Positions 1 to 9,892 are shown, counted from the first letter of the stretch. The stretch is 64,000 nucleotides of DNA from Chitinophagaceae bacterium (GCA_023957575.1 JAMLGU010000002.1:310001-374000), one strand, 5' to 3'. Notes: a model not told the origin generated them from the sequence alone. Translations and numbers: made by a program.

Positions 1-3000
1 AAGTGATTTTATCGGAGCCTAACAGAATGGTTACATCCGGCACTACAGTCAACCAATCAGACCCCCGCAGCAATAAGGCATAAACCGCCTCTGCTGTTGA
101 TTTGGTGCTGCCCCAATGATTGGTTTGTTTATTCTTCAGCAACCAGGTTCTTAAATCATCGGCTGTTTGTGAGTCTTTGTTTATTTCTTCGAATGCCTCA
201 ACAATCAATGCCTGACGTTCAATGGGTGCATCGTACCACCACCAGCTTTTCGTATTGTCTTTATAATACATGCCTAATTCCTCATTATTAACAGAGGTTT
301 CTTTCAAAGATTTTAAGATATCCTTTGGTGTGGCATCATCTCCGTTTCTGTTAAGCGCCAGCGCCAGCATTGCCTGCATATATTTATTCTGAGAAGTCCA
401 GGTCTTTTTGCTTCTTTCCATAAAGTAGGCTACTTCTTTTTTGGAACTTTCGGGTATTTTTATGGCAGGGAAGAAACTGCGCATATACAAATATTGAACT
501 ACGTAATAAGACGGAACATATTTGTTCAGATCTACTTTATATTTTATCAGATCTTCATATTCGTTCCTGATTTTCAAATCAAGGTAAGGCATTGCATTTT
601 GCAGCAGGCGATTGAGATGTTCGTCCTGCATACCGCTAACAGCGTTGAGTTTTTTGAGGTGCCCAATACCTGTAATAATATATTGCGTAATAAATCGGTC
701 ATCAGGGCCGCCTTTAAACCATACAAAACCACCATTTGGGCTTTGCATCTGCCTGAGTTTTTCGTATGCTTTATTGAGTTCGCTGCTCATACGCATCAAG
801 TCAAATAAAACTGCAATATTCTTTTTTTGCTGCGTTTCATTTTTGGCCTGCATCACCCAGGGCGTTTCTTCAAGTAATACTGCTTTTAGTTCTTCGTTCT
901 TTTCTAAATTACTCAATAATGCTGCTGTATCTTCAGTCCTCCATTTTTCAAAAACCTGTTTGATTTTTGGAGAACTGTTTGCAATCATGGTAGCCAGTGT
1001 GTTGGCATAATACCGGTTCCAGGTTTGTTCGGCACAATCGTAAGGATACTCCATCATGTAAGGCAGCGCTTGCACTGCATACCATGCAGGATTGGAAGTG
1101 AACTCTACTGTAAGGGATTGATTTTTAAGAGAGTTGCTGTTATTACTGTTTATCAGTTTTTCAAACTGAAATTTTTTAGTGCCGCTTCCTCGTAGGTTTA
1201 GAGGCATGCTTTCTGTTACCAACATACGATTGCTCAGTACGGGCAGCGAATTTTCTTCACCGTCAGCATTTTGAATGGTTCCTGCCGTTGGGTCTGCCTT
1301 AGCAATAATCCTCCAGGTGAGCGCATTATTAAATTGGTCAGGTATTTCAATCGGAAATTGAACAGACTGACTTTGACCGGGCTGGATATTAAATTTTTGT
1401 TCTGGCATATTATTTTTAAATTCCTGGTCAATCGGCTTATCTGTCGAAGCGTCGAACAATTGCAGGGTGGCAGTGCCTGTAACGACTTTATCTGATAGGT
1501 TCACAATTTTACTGCTGAATTCAACCCTGTCTCCCTGACGCAGGAAGCGGGGTGCATTGGGTTGTACCATCAATTCTTTTTGAGTGACGATTTCTTTACT
1601 GCTATAAACCATCGCCAGTTCTTTGGTATGTGCCAGCGCCTGAAATTTCCATCTTGTTAATGCTTCGGGCATTGTGAATGAAAAACTGATATTGCCATCC
1701 TTATCTGTTTTCAAATCAGGAAAGAAAAAGGCTGTTTCGTTGAAGTTTTTTCGGATTTGAATTTCTTTTGGCTCCGGAGCCGGTTCCTGAACCTCCTCTT
1801 TTTCGTTTCCTGCAGCAATCGCCGTTTCGGCTAAAGAAGCCGGAGCAGCCACGTCAGCTTCCATCTTAACATTGGGCGCTGCCATTACAACTCCAACTCT
1901 CTTAGCTTCTCCATAACCTACAATTTCTTCTTCTTCAAATGATCCTATTAGACGTGCTTCGTTCAATATATCTCTAAAGCTTTTCCCAAATCTTCCAAAA
2001 TCAAATATTTTATCATAAATTTTGCGGTAGCGTTTGTTTTCTGCCTTCAATTCATTCTTATTTAGTGCATTAATGGAAATAAAATTTCTATTTGTATTTA
2101 ATTGTATTGAATTGTAGAAATGATGCCAAAGAGCCGGTTTGTTCCATCGGTGCGGGTAAAATTGATCAAGTGATGCATCATACATGCCGGCCAGCATTTC
2201 GGCGGCTACTTTCTCGTTTTTATTGCCCAATATCTTTACCGTCCATTTTTCTTCGGCGCCCGGAAGCGTTTTTTCGCGGAAAGTGGTGTATTCTAATTTT
2301 AAGTCTTTATTACTCCACGGAACACTTATTATATTATTTGATTCAAATACCCGGTTATTTTTTACAAACATATAATTCACGCCATAACCTCCACGTTCTG
2401 CTTCGGTAGCAGAAAAATTAAAGTCTTTGATTTGATTGTTCAACTTTATAAACTGATAGGTCTGCGCTTTTTTAATTATACTCTGAATTACAAAAAGATT
2501 ATCCGCCGATGAACCGATTTCAATTTTTGCGTTCTGCCCAGGCTCTATAGAATTTGGCTCTTGGGTAAATAAATATTGCGGATATACCGGCTCTTTTTGT
2601 TTCTGAGAAAATAATTCAATATATTTTATATCCTTTACTTCATTCCCCTCTTTATCGTTTGTAAAAACTTCCACTGCATAATAACCCGGATCGAAATTTG
2701 TTTTATTCAGTTTGAATTTTCCGGTTGAATCTGTTGTGCCTGTTTGTTCTAAAACAGTAAGCCCTTTTTCCCAGGTTCGCGGCTCGTTTTCGTTGTCATA
2801 GATATCATTAGGGAAATTTTTAACATAAGCCTCTTTTGTCATTACAAACAAATCGGGTCTTTCCCAATAACGATTTCTCAACAAACGATTTTCAGTTTTT
2901 AATCTGGTTATAACCACCTTCACATTTGTCTTTTCAAAGGTTCCGGCCATATTCAGGGTATGGATGGTAAGATTGTTTAACTCATTTGCTGCCAATCTTT

Positions 3001-5512
3001 CGGGTAAATCAGTGTTGAGTATTAAGGATTTATAGCCTACCGAAACCATTTCCTGCCCACTTCTTACTTCTCCATTAATGTCTGTGATGTCTGCGTAAAT
3101 TTTATAGTCAAATACAGGTTCGTTTTTGGGGTCTAATTTCAAATCAGGCAGCGCTTTGAAGATGATTTCAAATTTACCCTCGGCATTGGTCTGTGTTTCG
3201 CCATGGGTTATTTCCTGTGGCTCTGTGTTGGGCCACCATCCACGCCAGAACAACCAGGGGTAGGGGAACCTGGCTTCTCTCGCCACACGATACTTAACCT
3301 GTGCACCATCCACATTGTTTCCTGAATATGATTTGGCAAAGCCGCTTACATGGATGTCGTCATTAATTTTGTAAGTCCCTTTGAGTTTTTCGAACTCAAC
3401 ATAAAACTTAGGCCTTTTGTATTCTTCTACTCTAAAAGTTTGAAAAGTTCTTTGATCTTTACTTTGTAAAGTGAATTGACCATTTAATTTGTCTGTAGGT
3501 AGGGTAAATTTACCACTGAAAGATCCATATTCATTTGCCGATACCACCATGCTGTCAATTTTTTGACCATTTGCATCGTGGAGTGTAATGGTGGTTTTAT
3601 AGGAAGTGTTCAACTCAGATTTTTTGCCATCCTCCTGCCGGTTGATGGCTATGCCCTTAAAGTAAAGAGTTTGCCCCGGCCGGTAAAGGCTTCTGTCTGT
3701 GAATAAAAAAACCGAGGTGTTTATTTTATTGTTATTCTCCTGATTGTAGTAGTCGTAGTAATAATAGTTAAACACATCATCCTCAGTGAAGAATTTTTCG
3801 TTTTTATAATCAATTTCAAAAAGAAAACCGTTAGATCGGTTATTTTTTTCATTCATTTTGCTGAACGAAAAATATCCGTTTTTGTCGGTAACATAATCAG
3901 CTAATTTACTTTTTTTGTAATTATAATTTTTATAGTCATAAATCTGCTGCCATACCTGCACCTTAGCATTGGGTAAAGGTTGACCACTGTTCCTGTCGAG
4001 AACAAAAAAGTCTGACCGGTAATTTACAAAGCTGATATTTGAAACATAGGTCAGCCAGCCGGCCATGATATTTCTGTTCCGATAAAAATCATTTCTCTTT
4101 GAAGCCAGTATGTAGTATTCTCCTGCCGGCAACGCATCAATTTTTATTTCCACACGGTGGGTTTGCAGGTCGGAGGCAATAGGTAATTCCTGCTGCCAGG
4201 TTTTTAGCGCTGTGGCTTCGGCCAGAATATCCCAGAATTTATTGTTATCGTTCACATTCTTTAAAGCGCTTTTTATGGAAGCCGTTGCCGGAATAACCCG
4301 CAGATAAATATTTTGAAGGTTTTTGAAACTTACGAGTACTCTAAACGGCTGTCCGGGAACATTTACTTTTTCAGCCTGAACCTGCAATGCGGGTTGCATA
4401 ATCTGACTTCTTAGATTGTACGCATTGGTCCAGCCCTCGCTGTCGGTTCTGGTATCTAATATTTTATCAAGTAGTTCTTTAGCTTTTTTTATCTCAAAAC
4501 GGTTAGAGGTATCTCCGTTTGCATCGTATAAAATTCCTTTTTCATAATGCCTTCTGGCCAAGAGATATCTGGCCTGGTCGGTCATTGGGTTATAAGGAAA
4601 TTTATTGGATAATTCAGTTAATGCATTAAAATATAACTCATCTTTCCTGGTACTTACAGAGTTTTTATACACAAAATCTAAACGTGCGATGTCAGCATCA
4701 ATCAGTGCCTCAGGCTTTGCATCGTGTAGGTGAAAACGAATCAGTTCCTGATAAATAAATAGCGCTTTTTGCTTCAGAGAAAAAGAATCTTTGGTGCTGA
4801 AATCAAATTTTGCAAACTCTGCTGCAGGAGCAAAAGCTTCGGGTTGGGTAATTTCGAAGGCATAAGCCGGTTTGGTGATGTTTCTTTCATCACTTTTGAA
4901 ATAGTTTAGCGCCCGTTGAGCCAAAATGTCAAACAATGTAGGGCGTAGATACCTAACATTACCTTTGGTAATCAAAGAATCATATTTTTCAAGCTTAGTG
5001 GCTTGCAACAAAGCTGTGTTTTCAACAGACTGAAGATAGAGCTCGCTGATTTTTTTATGAAAATCGTTCAGCGTCCAGGTGTTTATATCATCTTTCTTAA
5101 AATCAACGGTTTGGGTACGATTATACAATTTATACCGATTCCAGTTCAAATAGTTCTGATACACCCCTGCCAGATAACTTTTTAACAATGATGCCAATGG
5201 CTCTTTGCTTATTGAAATTTCTTTTTCTAACTCATTGATACTCAATACTTCATTGTTTTCTCTCGTTTCCTGCTGAAGCCCGGTCATGTAAATCAGTGAT
5301 TTGATAATCTGAGCCTCCTCATTCTCAGCCTTGGCTTTCACATAGATTTGTTTTGCTACCTCCAGGCCTGATGCTGGCAGTCTTTTTTGCATATACTGAT
5401 TTATTGATTGCCATCCCTGATCGTAGCTCTTAATTTTTTGTGCATTTGAGTCCATTAGGATAAAGTTTAAAGCAGTTAAAAAGATAACGGGTAATAATCT
5501 GAAGATTTTCAT
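1..5512 (-). CDS. Bacterial alpha-2-macroglobulin family protein (C-terminus beyond window)
   Basis: One uninterrupted reverse-strand frame of 1837 codons runs from an ATG at 5512 off the left edge. Residues 1-25 form a signal peptide (hydrophobic FRLLPVIFLTALNFIL, then SNAQ), so the protein is exported. An N-terminal helical region of about 350 residues precedes tandem macroglobulin beta-domains, including the MG2-like stretch with FLFTDRSLYRPGQTLYFKG. The A2M core motif NFNETAFFFPDL is followed by MPEALTRWKFQALAHT. The thioester motif Cys-Ala-Glu-Gln lies at residues 1493-1496 (positions 1025-1036) and opens the alpha-alpha toroid region. Family members trap or inhibit proteases or act as envelope defence proteins; the role here is inferred from the family only. 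An EEEEIVGYGEAKR segment at 1193-1205 resembles TonB-receptor plug starts. No penicillin-binding protein partner is adjacent. Confidence 0.93.
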   Translation of the reverse strand, partial: MKIFRLLPVIFLTALNFILMDSNAQKIKSYDQGWQSINQYMQKRLPASGLEVAKQIYVKAKAENEEAQIIKSLIYMTGLQQETRENNEVLSINELEKEISISKEPLASLLKSYLAGVYQNYLNWNRYKLYNRTQTVDFKKDDINTWTLNDFHKKISELYLQSVENTALLQATKLEKYDSLITKGNVRYLRPTLFDILAQRALNYFKSDERNITKPAYAFEITQPEAFAPAAEFAKFDFSTKDSFSLKQKALFIYQELIRFHLHDAKPEALIDADIARLDFVYKNSVSTRKDELYFNALTELSNKFPYNPMTDQARYLLARRHYEKGILYDANGDTSNRFEIKKAKELLDKILDTRTDSEGWTNAYNLRSQIMQPALQVQAEKVNVPGQPFRVLVSFKNLQNIYLRVIPATASIKSALKNVNDNNKFWDILAEATALKTWQQELPIASDLQTHRVEIKIDALPAGEYYILASKRNDFYRNRNIMAGWLTYVSNISFVNYRSDFFVLDRNSGQPLPNAKVQVWQQIYDYKNYNYKKSKLADYVTDKNGYFSFSKMNEKNNRSNGFLFEIDYKNEKFFTEDDVFNYYYYDYYNQENNNKINTSVFLFTDRSLYRPGQTLYFKGIAINRQEDGKKSELNTSYKTTITLHDANGQKIDSMVVSANEYGSFSGKFTLPTDKLNGQFTLQSKDQRTFQTFRVEEYKRPKFYVEFEKLKGTYKINDDIHVSGFAKSYSGNNVDGAQVKYRVAREARFPYPWLFWRGWWPNTEPQEITHGETQTNAEGKFEIIFKALPDLKLDPKNEPVFDYKIYADITDINGEVRSGQEMVSVGYKSLILNTDLPERLAANELNNLTIHTLNMAGTFEKTNVKVVITRLKTENRLLRNRYWERPDLFVMTKEAYVKNFPNDIYDNENEPRTWEKGLTVLEQTGTTDSTGKFKLNKTNFDPGYYAVEVFTNDKEGNEVKDIKYIELFSQKQKEPVYPQYLFTQEPNSIEPGQNAKIEIGSSADNLFVIQSIIKKAQTYQFIKLNNQIKDFNFSATEAERGGYGVNYMFVKNNRVFESNNIISVPWSNKDLKLEYTTFREKTLPGAEEKWTVKILGNKNEKVAAEMLAGMYDASLDQFYPHRWNKPALWHHFYNSIQLNTNRNFISINALNKNELKAENKRYRKIYDKIFDFGRFGKSFRDILNEARLIGSFEEEEIVGYGEAKRVGVVMAAPNVKMEADVAAPASLAETAIAAGNEKEEVQEPAPEPKEIQIRKNFNETAFFFPDLKTDKDGNISFSFTMPEALTRWKFQALAHTKELAMVYSSKEIVTQKELMVQPNAPRFLRQGDRVEFSSKIVNLSDKVVTGTATLQLFDASTDKPIDQEFKNNMPEQKFNIQPGQSQSVQFPIEIPDQFNNALTWRIIAKADPTAGTIQNADGEENSLPVLSNRMLVTESMPLNLRGSGTKKFQFEKLINSNNSNSLKNQSLTVEFTSNPAWYAVQALPYMMEYPYDCAEQTWNRYYANTLATMIANSSPKIKQVFEKWRTEDTAALLSNLEKNEELKAVLLEETPWVMQAKNETQQKKNIAVLFDLMRMSSELNKAYEKLRQMQSPNGGFVWFKGGPDDRFITQYIITGIGHLKKLNAVSGMQDEHLNRLLQNAMPYLDLKIRNEYEDLIKYKVDLNKYVPSYYVVQYLYMRSFFPAIKIPESSKKEVAYFMERSKKTWTSQNKYMQAMLALALNRNGDDATPKDILKSLKETSVNNEELGMYYKDNTKSWWWYDAPIERQALIVEAFEEINKDSQTADDLRTWLLKNKQTNHWGSTKSTAEAVYALLLRGSDWLTVVPDVTILLGSDKIT

Positions 5513-5708
5513 CTGATAGTATTTAATTTTTAAAGGTTGGATTAAATAGCTTTAATCATTATTTTCAAATACGAATTAATATTTTTTATTATTTAAAGGC
5601 TATTTTTTTCTTCCTAATTATTCATTACCTTTAAAAGATGCAAGTGCATCTAAAAGTACATAAAAAAGATGGATTTTTTTTTAATTCAGGCTTTAAAAGG
5701 TTTGATTG

Positions 5709-5716
5709 TAAATTTG
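5709..5716 (+). promoter_or_regulatory. Candidate -7 element (TAAATTTG)
   Basis: TAAATTTG matches the Bacteroidota -7 consensus TAnnTTTG and lies 48 nt before the ATG at 5765. No convincing TTG lies about 20 nt upstream, so support is partial. Confidence 0.3.
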
Positions 5717-5764
5717 GATATTGATTTATTAAATAAACCGCTCTGAATGATATACTCTTATACT

Positions 5765-6613
5765 ATGAAGAAGTTGAAATTGTTGGCGCTTTTCAATTTC
5801 CTGATTTTTTCAGTAGGCCTGGCCCAAAATGACTCATTAACCTTTTTTAATGCTCATTGGAGTAAAAAACGGGTTGCAAGAGGCGTGAAGCTCTATAATT
5901 TTCACTTTAAGAACCGAGAATTGTTTAATGCAAATCAGAACATAAGTTATATAGTGTTTGGAAATCGTTTTTTAGGGCGAAAGGCAGGTATTGCCGCAGA
6001 AAATAAAAAATTGAGAACGACCAGCGATTTCGCTTTTAATAATCATGCCATTGCAGCAATAAATGGTAATTTTTTTGATATGAAAAATGGCGGGTCTGTC
6101 GATTTTACCCGGCAGGGAGGCAGCCTTATAAACGAAAATAATAAAGGGCGGGATGAAAAACTGGCTTTTCATCAAAAAGCGGCAATCGTTATCCGAAAAG
6201 GAAGATTGTCTATCAAAAAATGGGATGGCCTTAACAACTGGGCAGACTGGATTACCGAAAAGGACGTGATGCTGAATGGACCGCTGCTACGGTATAATAA
6301 TCAGAATGAGCAACTCGACTCGGTTAGTTTCAATAGCAACCGGCATCCGCGTACCTGCGTGGGCATTAGGCCTAATGGTAAGGTAGTCATGCTGGTGGTG
6401 GATGGTCGCAATGCCAATTCGGCAGGGATGAGCCTGTTTGAACTTGCTAAAATCATGGCTTGGTTAGGTTGTGCCTCAGCCATTAATTTTGATGGCGGCG
6501 GGTCTTCTACCCTTTGGGTAAAGCAAAAAGGAGTTATTAATTATCCGTCAGACAATGGTAAGTGGGATAGGGCAGGTCAGCGAAAAGTGGCAAATATTCT
6601 GTATATTAAATAA
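5765..6613 (+). CDS. Secreted phosphodiester glycosidase (NAGPA) family protein
   Basis: The start was moved from the upstream ATG at 5747 to 5765, because MKKLKLLALFNFLIFSVGLA is a clean signal peptide ending near AQ. The mature protein of about 262 residues carries hallmarks of the NAGPA/DUF2233 domain: AAINGNFFDM, a later VMLNGPLL, RHPRTCVGI with VVDGR, and INFDGGGSSTLWV near the C-terminus. The family includes the mammalian uncovering enzyme that removes GlcNAc from phosphodiesters; bacterial members are envelope or secreted proteins of mostly unknown substrate. It stands alone between the divergent A2M-like gene and atpG. Specificity cannot be assigned from sequence. Confidence 0.85.
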   Translation: MKKLKLLALFNFLIFSVGLAQNDSLTFFNAHWSKKRVARGVKLYNFHFKNRELFNANQNISYIVFGNRFLGRKAGIAAENKKLRTTSDFAFNNHAIAAINGNFFDMKNGGSVDFTRQGGSLINENNKGRDEKLAFHQKAAIVIRKGRLSIKKWDGLNNWADWITEKDVMLNGPLLRYNNQNEQLDSVSFNSNRHPRTCVGIRPNGKVVMLVVDGRNANSAGMSLFELAKIMAWLGCASAINFDGGGSSTLWVKQKGVINYPSDNGKWDRAGQRKVANILYIK

Positions 6614-6709
6614 AATTCAAATAAGTTAAAATAAATATGAATTATTTATCAAAAAAGGGTGTGGTTATGACTTATTATCCACAGTCTTTTCTTTTCTTTG
6701 AAAGATATA

Positions 6710-6739
6710 TTGAAAATTGCCTTTTTGGGCTTAATTTTG
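6710..6739 (+). promoter_or_regulatory. Putative Bacteroidota sigma-A promoter for atpG
   Basis: TTG at 6710-6712 and TAATTTTG at 6732-6739 are separated by 19 nt, matching the TTTG(-33)/TAnnTTTG(-7) form. The predicted start lies about 30 nt before the atpG ATG. Confidence 0.55.
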
Positions 6740-6777
6740 CGCCCTGAAATATTGATATTCAGCAAAAATAAAAAAGA

Positions 6778-7662
6778 ATGGCAGGCCAGTTAAAAGAAGT
6801 TCGCAACCGGATCAGTTCCGTGCAAAGTATGCAGCAGATTACCAAGGCAATGAAAATGGTAAGCGCTGCCAAATTTCGTCGTGCTCAAGATGCTATTTTG
6901 CAAATGAGGCCTTATGCCCGAAAGCTGCAGGAAATGTTGAGCAATATTGTGAGCAATAATGCAGACAATGAAGGCGCAATGAGCCTGGCCACAGAACGTA
7001 CTATCGAAAAGGTATTAATCTTTGTGCTCACCAGTGATCGTGGTCTTGCAGGCGCATTTAATGCCAATACTATTAAATTGACAAAAACGCTGATTGGAGA
7101 AAAGTATAGCGAACAACATAAAAAAGGCAATGTTACCATCTGGAATATGGGTAAGAAGGGCTATGAAACCCTGACAAAAGCAGGTTACAAAACCGATGAT
7201 ACCTATAAAGATATTTTCATGCATTTAAGTTTTGAAAATGTTCAAAAGGCTGCACAGGCAGCAACAAAAGCCTTTTCCGACAAAGAATTTGATGTGGTGG
7301 AGCTTGTTTACAGTCAGTTTAAAAATGCGGCCACTCAAGTCTTTACAGTGGAAAGATTTTTGCCGATACCCAAAATTGAAAGTCAGGGAGAGAAGTTGAA
7401 GGCGGATTTTATATTTGATCCTGAGAAAAATGAACTCATCAATGAGTTGATGCCAAAGATTTTGAATACTCAATTATACAAGGCTGTTCTCGATTCAAAT
7501 GCTTCGGAACATGGCGCAAGAATGACTTCAATGGATAAAGCAAGTGAAAATGCCAATGAAATGCTGAGAGACCTTCGCTTATCTTACAACCGTGCAAGGC
7601 AGGCTGCTATTACCACTGAGTTGAATGAAATAGTAAGTGGCGCTGCGGCGTTGGAAGGATAA
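6778..7662 (+). CDS. atpG: F1Fo ATP synthase gamma subunit
   Basis: A 294-residue protein of normal length for the F1 central rotor stalk. The N-terminal helix (GQLKEVRNRISSVQSMQQIT, then KAMKMVSAAKFRRAQ) and the C-terminal helix (LRLSYNRARQAAITTELNEI) are the two conserved coiled-coil segments that form the shaft inside alpha3beta3. The middle holds the Rossmann-like domain (FVLTSDRGLAGAFNANTIK). It acts at the cytoplasmic face of the inner membrane in ATP synthesis. No atpA, atpH or atpD genes are adjacent, so it is transcribed apart from the rest of the complex, or the atp genes are split in this genome. It has its own promoter-like sequence upstream. Confidence 0.97.
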   Translation: MAGQLKEVRNRISSVQSMQQITKAMKMVSAAKFRRAQDAILQMRPYARKLQEMLSNIVSNNADNEGAMSLATERTIEKVLIFVLTSDRGLAGAFNANTIKLTKTLIGEKYSEQHKKGNVTIWNMGKKGYETLTKAGYKTDDTYKDIFMHLSFENVQKAAQAATKAFSDKEFDVVELVYSQFKNAATQVFTVERFLPIPKIESQGEKLKADFIFDPEKNELINELMPKILNTQLYKAVLDSNASEHGARMTSMDKASENANEMLRDLRLSYNRARQAAITTELNEIVSGAAALEG

Positions 7663-7763
7663 TTGCAATCCTAATATGGAACGAATTTTTTTATAATTCC
7701 TGAAAAGAGTTATAAATATTCATTTTTAATCTATTGAATTTTATAAACATAAATAAAAAATAA

Positions 7764-8630
7764 TTGGAGATAACTGGGCTTATACCGCATATTGAGGCTC
7801 TGATTTTTGCGAGCGATAAACCATTGCCTGTGTTGGAAATAACAGATTTGCTAAACAATGCCTTTGGTTTTATGGATGATAAAATTGCGCTGGATCAGGT
7901 AGAGGCGGCTATTGAGGGGATAGTAGAAAAATACAATTCGGAGTTTTACCCGTTTGAAGTGGTGCAAAGCGGGGGTGGATGGCAGTTTCTTACCAAAGGT
8001 GAATACCATAAAACAGTGGCACAGCTAAACGGCGACAAATTTATGAAACGGCTTTCTGCTGCAGCTTTGGAAACATTGGCAATTATTGCTTATAAACAAC
8101 CGGTTACCAAAGGAGAAATAGAAGCAATCCGGGGCGTAAGCGCCGATTATGCAGTGCAAAGACTTCTCGAAAAAGAACTGATCATAATAACCGGCCGCAA
8201 TGAAAAACTTCCGGGACACCCATTGGTTTATGCCACATCAAAATCTTTTATGGATTATTTTGGTATCAACTCCTCTGATGACCTTCCGAAAATTAAGGAA
8301 GTGCTTTCGGAGTATATGGTGGAGCCTACTCCAATGCAACCCCAAAATGAAATTGACAAATCCATAGATGTCTCTGATGAGATGCCTGATGCGGAAGCCG
8401 GGGTGGGTGATTTAGAGATTGAATGGGAGACGTTAGAAGAGGAAAATAACCGGGAGCTTGCAAACAGACTCCCTAACGACTCCACTGAAAATTTAGAAAA
8501 TGCTATTGAAGGAAAACCATTAGCGGTATCAGAAACGGGAGAGCTGATTGAAAGCAATGAAGATAACGCTAAGGATGGATTGGATTCACAGGGTGATGAT
8601 CAAAATACTGATAACACTGAGACAGATTAA
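7764..8630 (+). CDS. scpB: SMC-ScpAB chromosome condensation subunit ScpB
   Basis: Residues 1-190 match ScpB: tandem winged-helix domains including LETLAIIAYKQPVTKGEIEA, then IRGVSADYAVQRLLEKELI and GHPLVYATSKSFMDYFGI. ScpB dimers bind ScpA, which bridges the SMC heads in chromosome segregation. The start must be the TTG at 7764: an in-frame TAA sits immediately upstream (7761-7763) and the next in-frame Met lies beyond the conserved N-terminus. Residues 190-288 form a long, strongly acidic, low-complexity tail (rich in E, D, N), longer than in many homologues and probably disordered. It lies 101 bp after atpG and is closed by a hairpin terminator at 8652. Confidence 0.93.
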   Translation: MEITGLIPHIEALIFASDKPLPVLEITDLLNNAFGFMDDKIALDQVEAAIEGIVEKYNSEFYPFEVVQSGGGWQFLTKGEYHKTVAQLNGDKFMKRLSAAALETLAIIAYKQPVTKGEIEAIRGVSADYAVQRLLEKELIIITGRNEKLPGHPLVYATSKSFMDYFGINSSDDLPKIKEVLSEYMVEPTPMQPQNEIDKSIDVSDEMPDAEAGVGDLEIEWETLEEENNRELANRLPNDSTENLENAIEGKPLAVSETGELIESNEDNAKDGLDSQGDDQNTDNTETD

Positions 8631-8651
8631 AATTTTTTATGTATAAACGAT

Positions 8652-8680
8652 AAAGCAGTATGAAAACTGCTTTTTTTTAT
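8652..8680 (+). terminator. Rho-independent terminator after scpB
   Basis: Perfect stem AAAGCAGT (8652-8659) / ACTGCTTT (8666-8673) with a 6-nt loop ATGAAA, followed by a T-run. The ATG in the loop is the apparent upstream start of the next reading frame, which argues that this ATG is not used. Confidence 0.85.
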
Positions 8681-8686
8681 TTTAGA

Positions 8687-9892
8687 ATGACAGAACAATT
8701 AAGCAGAGAACAATTATTGCAGTTGGCAAACGAATTTGGCACACCATTATATATTTACAATGCCGACAAAATAGAGATTCAATATAATAGACTGACTTCA
8801 GCATTTAAAAATAATAAAACCCGGTTTTTTTATGCCTGCAAGGCTTTGACAAATATTAATATCCTAAAATTTGTAAAGAGTATAGGATGCAGCGTGGATT
8901 GCAGTTCTATAAACGAAGTGAAGCTGGCGCTGTTTGCAGGTTTTGAGCCATCCAATGTGCTATATACCAGCAATGGTATCGGTTTTGAAGAAATTGAAGA
9001 AGCACAATCTTTGGGTGTTATTATCAATATTGACAGCCTGTCTAATCTTAAAAAATTTGGAGAAAAATATGGTAGTAGTTATCCGGTAGGAGTTCGGCTG
9101 AGGCCCAATATTATGGCAGGAGGAAATCTGAAAATTGCCACCGGTCACGATAAAAGTAAATTTGGAATTCCTGTGGAGCAGCTTGAAGAATTGCTGCAAA
9201 TTATTACCCACTATCAAATTAATATTACCAACCTGCACATGCACACGGGTAGCGATATCAAAGATGCAGATGTATTTCTTCGGGGAATAGAAGTGTTATT
9301 TGATATTGTGCCTCATTTCCCCAATCTGACATCTATTGATTTGGGAGGAGGTTTCAAGGTTGCCTATAAAGAAGGAGATTCGGCTATAGATATTGATAAT
9401 CTTGCTGCGAGGGTAATGGCTGCCTTTGACAATAATGAACATACAAAAAATTTAGAGATTTGGTTTGAACCCGGAAAATTTTTGGTAAGTGAGTGCGGAT
9501 ACTTTATAACAAAAGTAAATGTGATAAAGGAAACTGCTGCCGCTACTTTTGCAGGTGTAAACTCCGGTTTCAATCATTTAATCAGACCGATGTTTTATGA
9601 TGCCTATCATCGTATAGAAAATCTGAGTAATCCTGATGGAGAAATTAAAGAATTTTCGATCACCGGCTACATTTGCGAAACCGATACTTTTGCGTGGCAA
9701 CGCCCAATGAATGAAGTACGCGAAGGTGATTTGCTGGTGTTTTATAATGCAGGAGCATACGGATATGAAATGTCGTCCAATTATAATTCGAGATACAAAC
9801 CCGCCGAAGTGCTGGTGAGAAACGGCAAGCCAAAACTGATAAGGAAAAGGGATAATTTTGAAGACCTTTTAAGTGGTCAGATTATTGACTAA
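8687..9892 (+). CDS. lysA: Diaminopimelate decarboxylase
   Basis: PLP-dependent fold-III decarboxylase converting meso-diaminopimelate to L-lysine, the last step of the DAP pathway. Visible motifs: FFYACKALTN (Schiff-base Lys), HMHTGSDI, the glycine-rich phosphate-binding DLGGGF, EPGKFLV, and ICETDTFAW (CETD substrate-binding cysteine near the C-terminus). Length is 401 residues from the ATG at 8687. The frame also has an upstream ATG at 8660, but that codon is the loop of the scpB terminator hairpin, and the nine extra residues are not family-like, so 8687 is preferred. It appears monocistronic; 306 bp follow before the next gene. Confidence 0.95.
   Translation: MTEQLSREQLLQLANEFGTPLYIYNADKIEIQYNRLTSAFKNNKTRFFYACKALTNINILKFVKSIGCSVDCSSINEVKLALFAGFEPSNVLYTSNGIGFEEIEEAQSLGVIINIDSLSNLKKFGEKYGSSYPVGVRLRPNIMAGGNLKIATGHDKSKFGIPVEQLEELLQIITHYQINITNLHMHTGSDIKDADVFLRGIEVLFDIVPHFPNLTSIDLGGGFKVAYKEGDSAIDIDNLAARVMAAFDNNEHTKNLEIWFEPGKFLVSECGYFITKVNVIKETAAATFAGVNSGFNHLIRPMFYDAYHRIENLSNPDGEIKEFSITGYICETDTFAWQRPMNEVREGDLLVFYNAGAYGYEMSSNYNSRYKPAEVLVRNGKPKLIRKRDNFEDLLSGQIID

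Noticed and set aside
1..5512. Short forward frames opposite the alpha-2-macroglobulin-like gene
   Set aside because: All are antisense shadows of one continuous 1837-codon frame with signal peptide and thioester motif.
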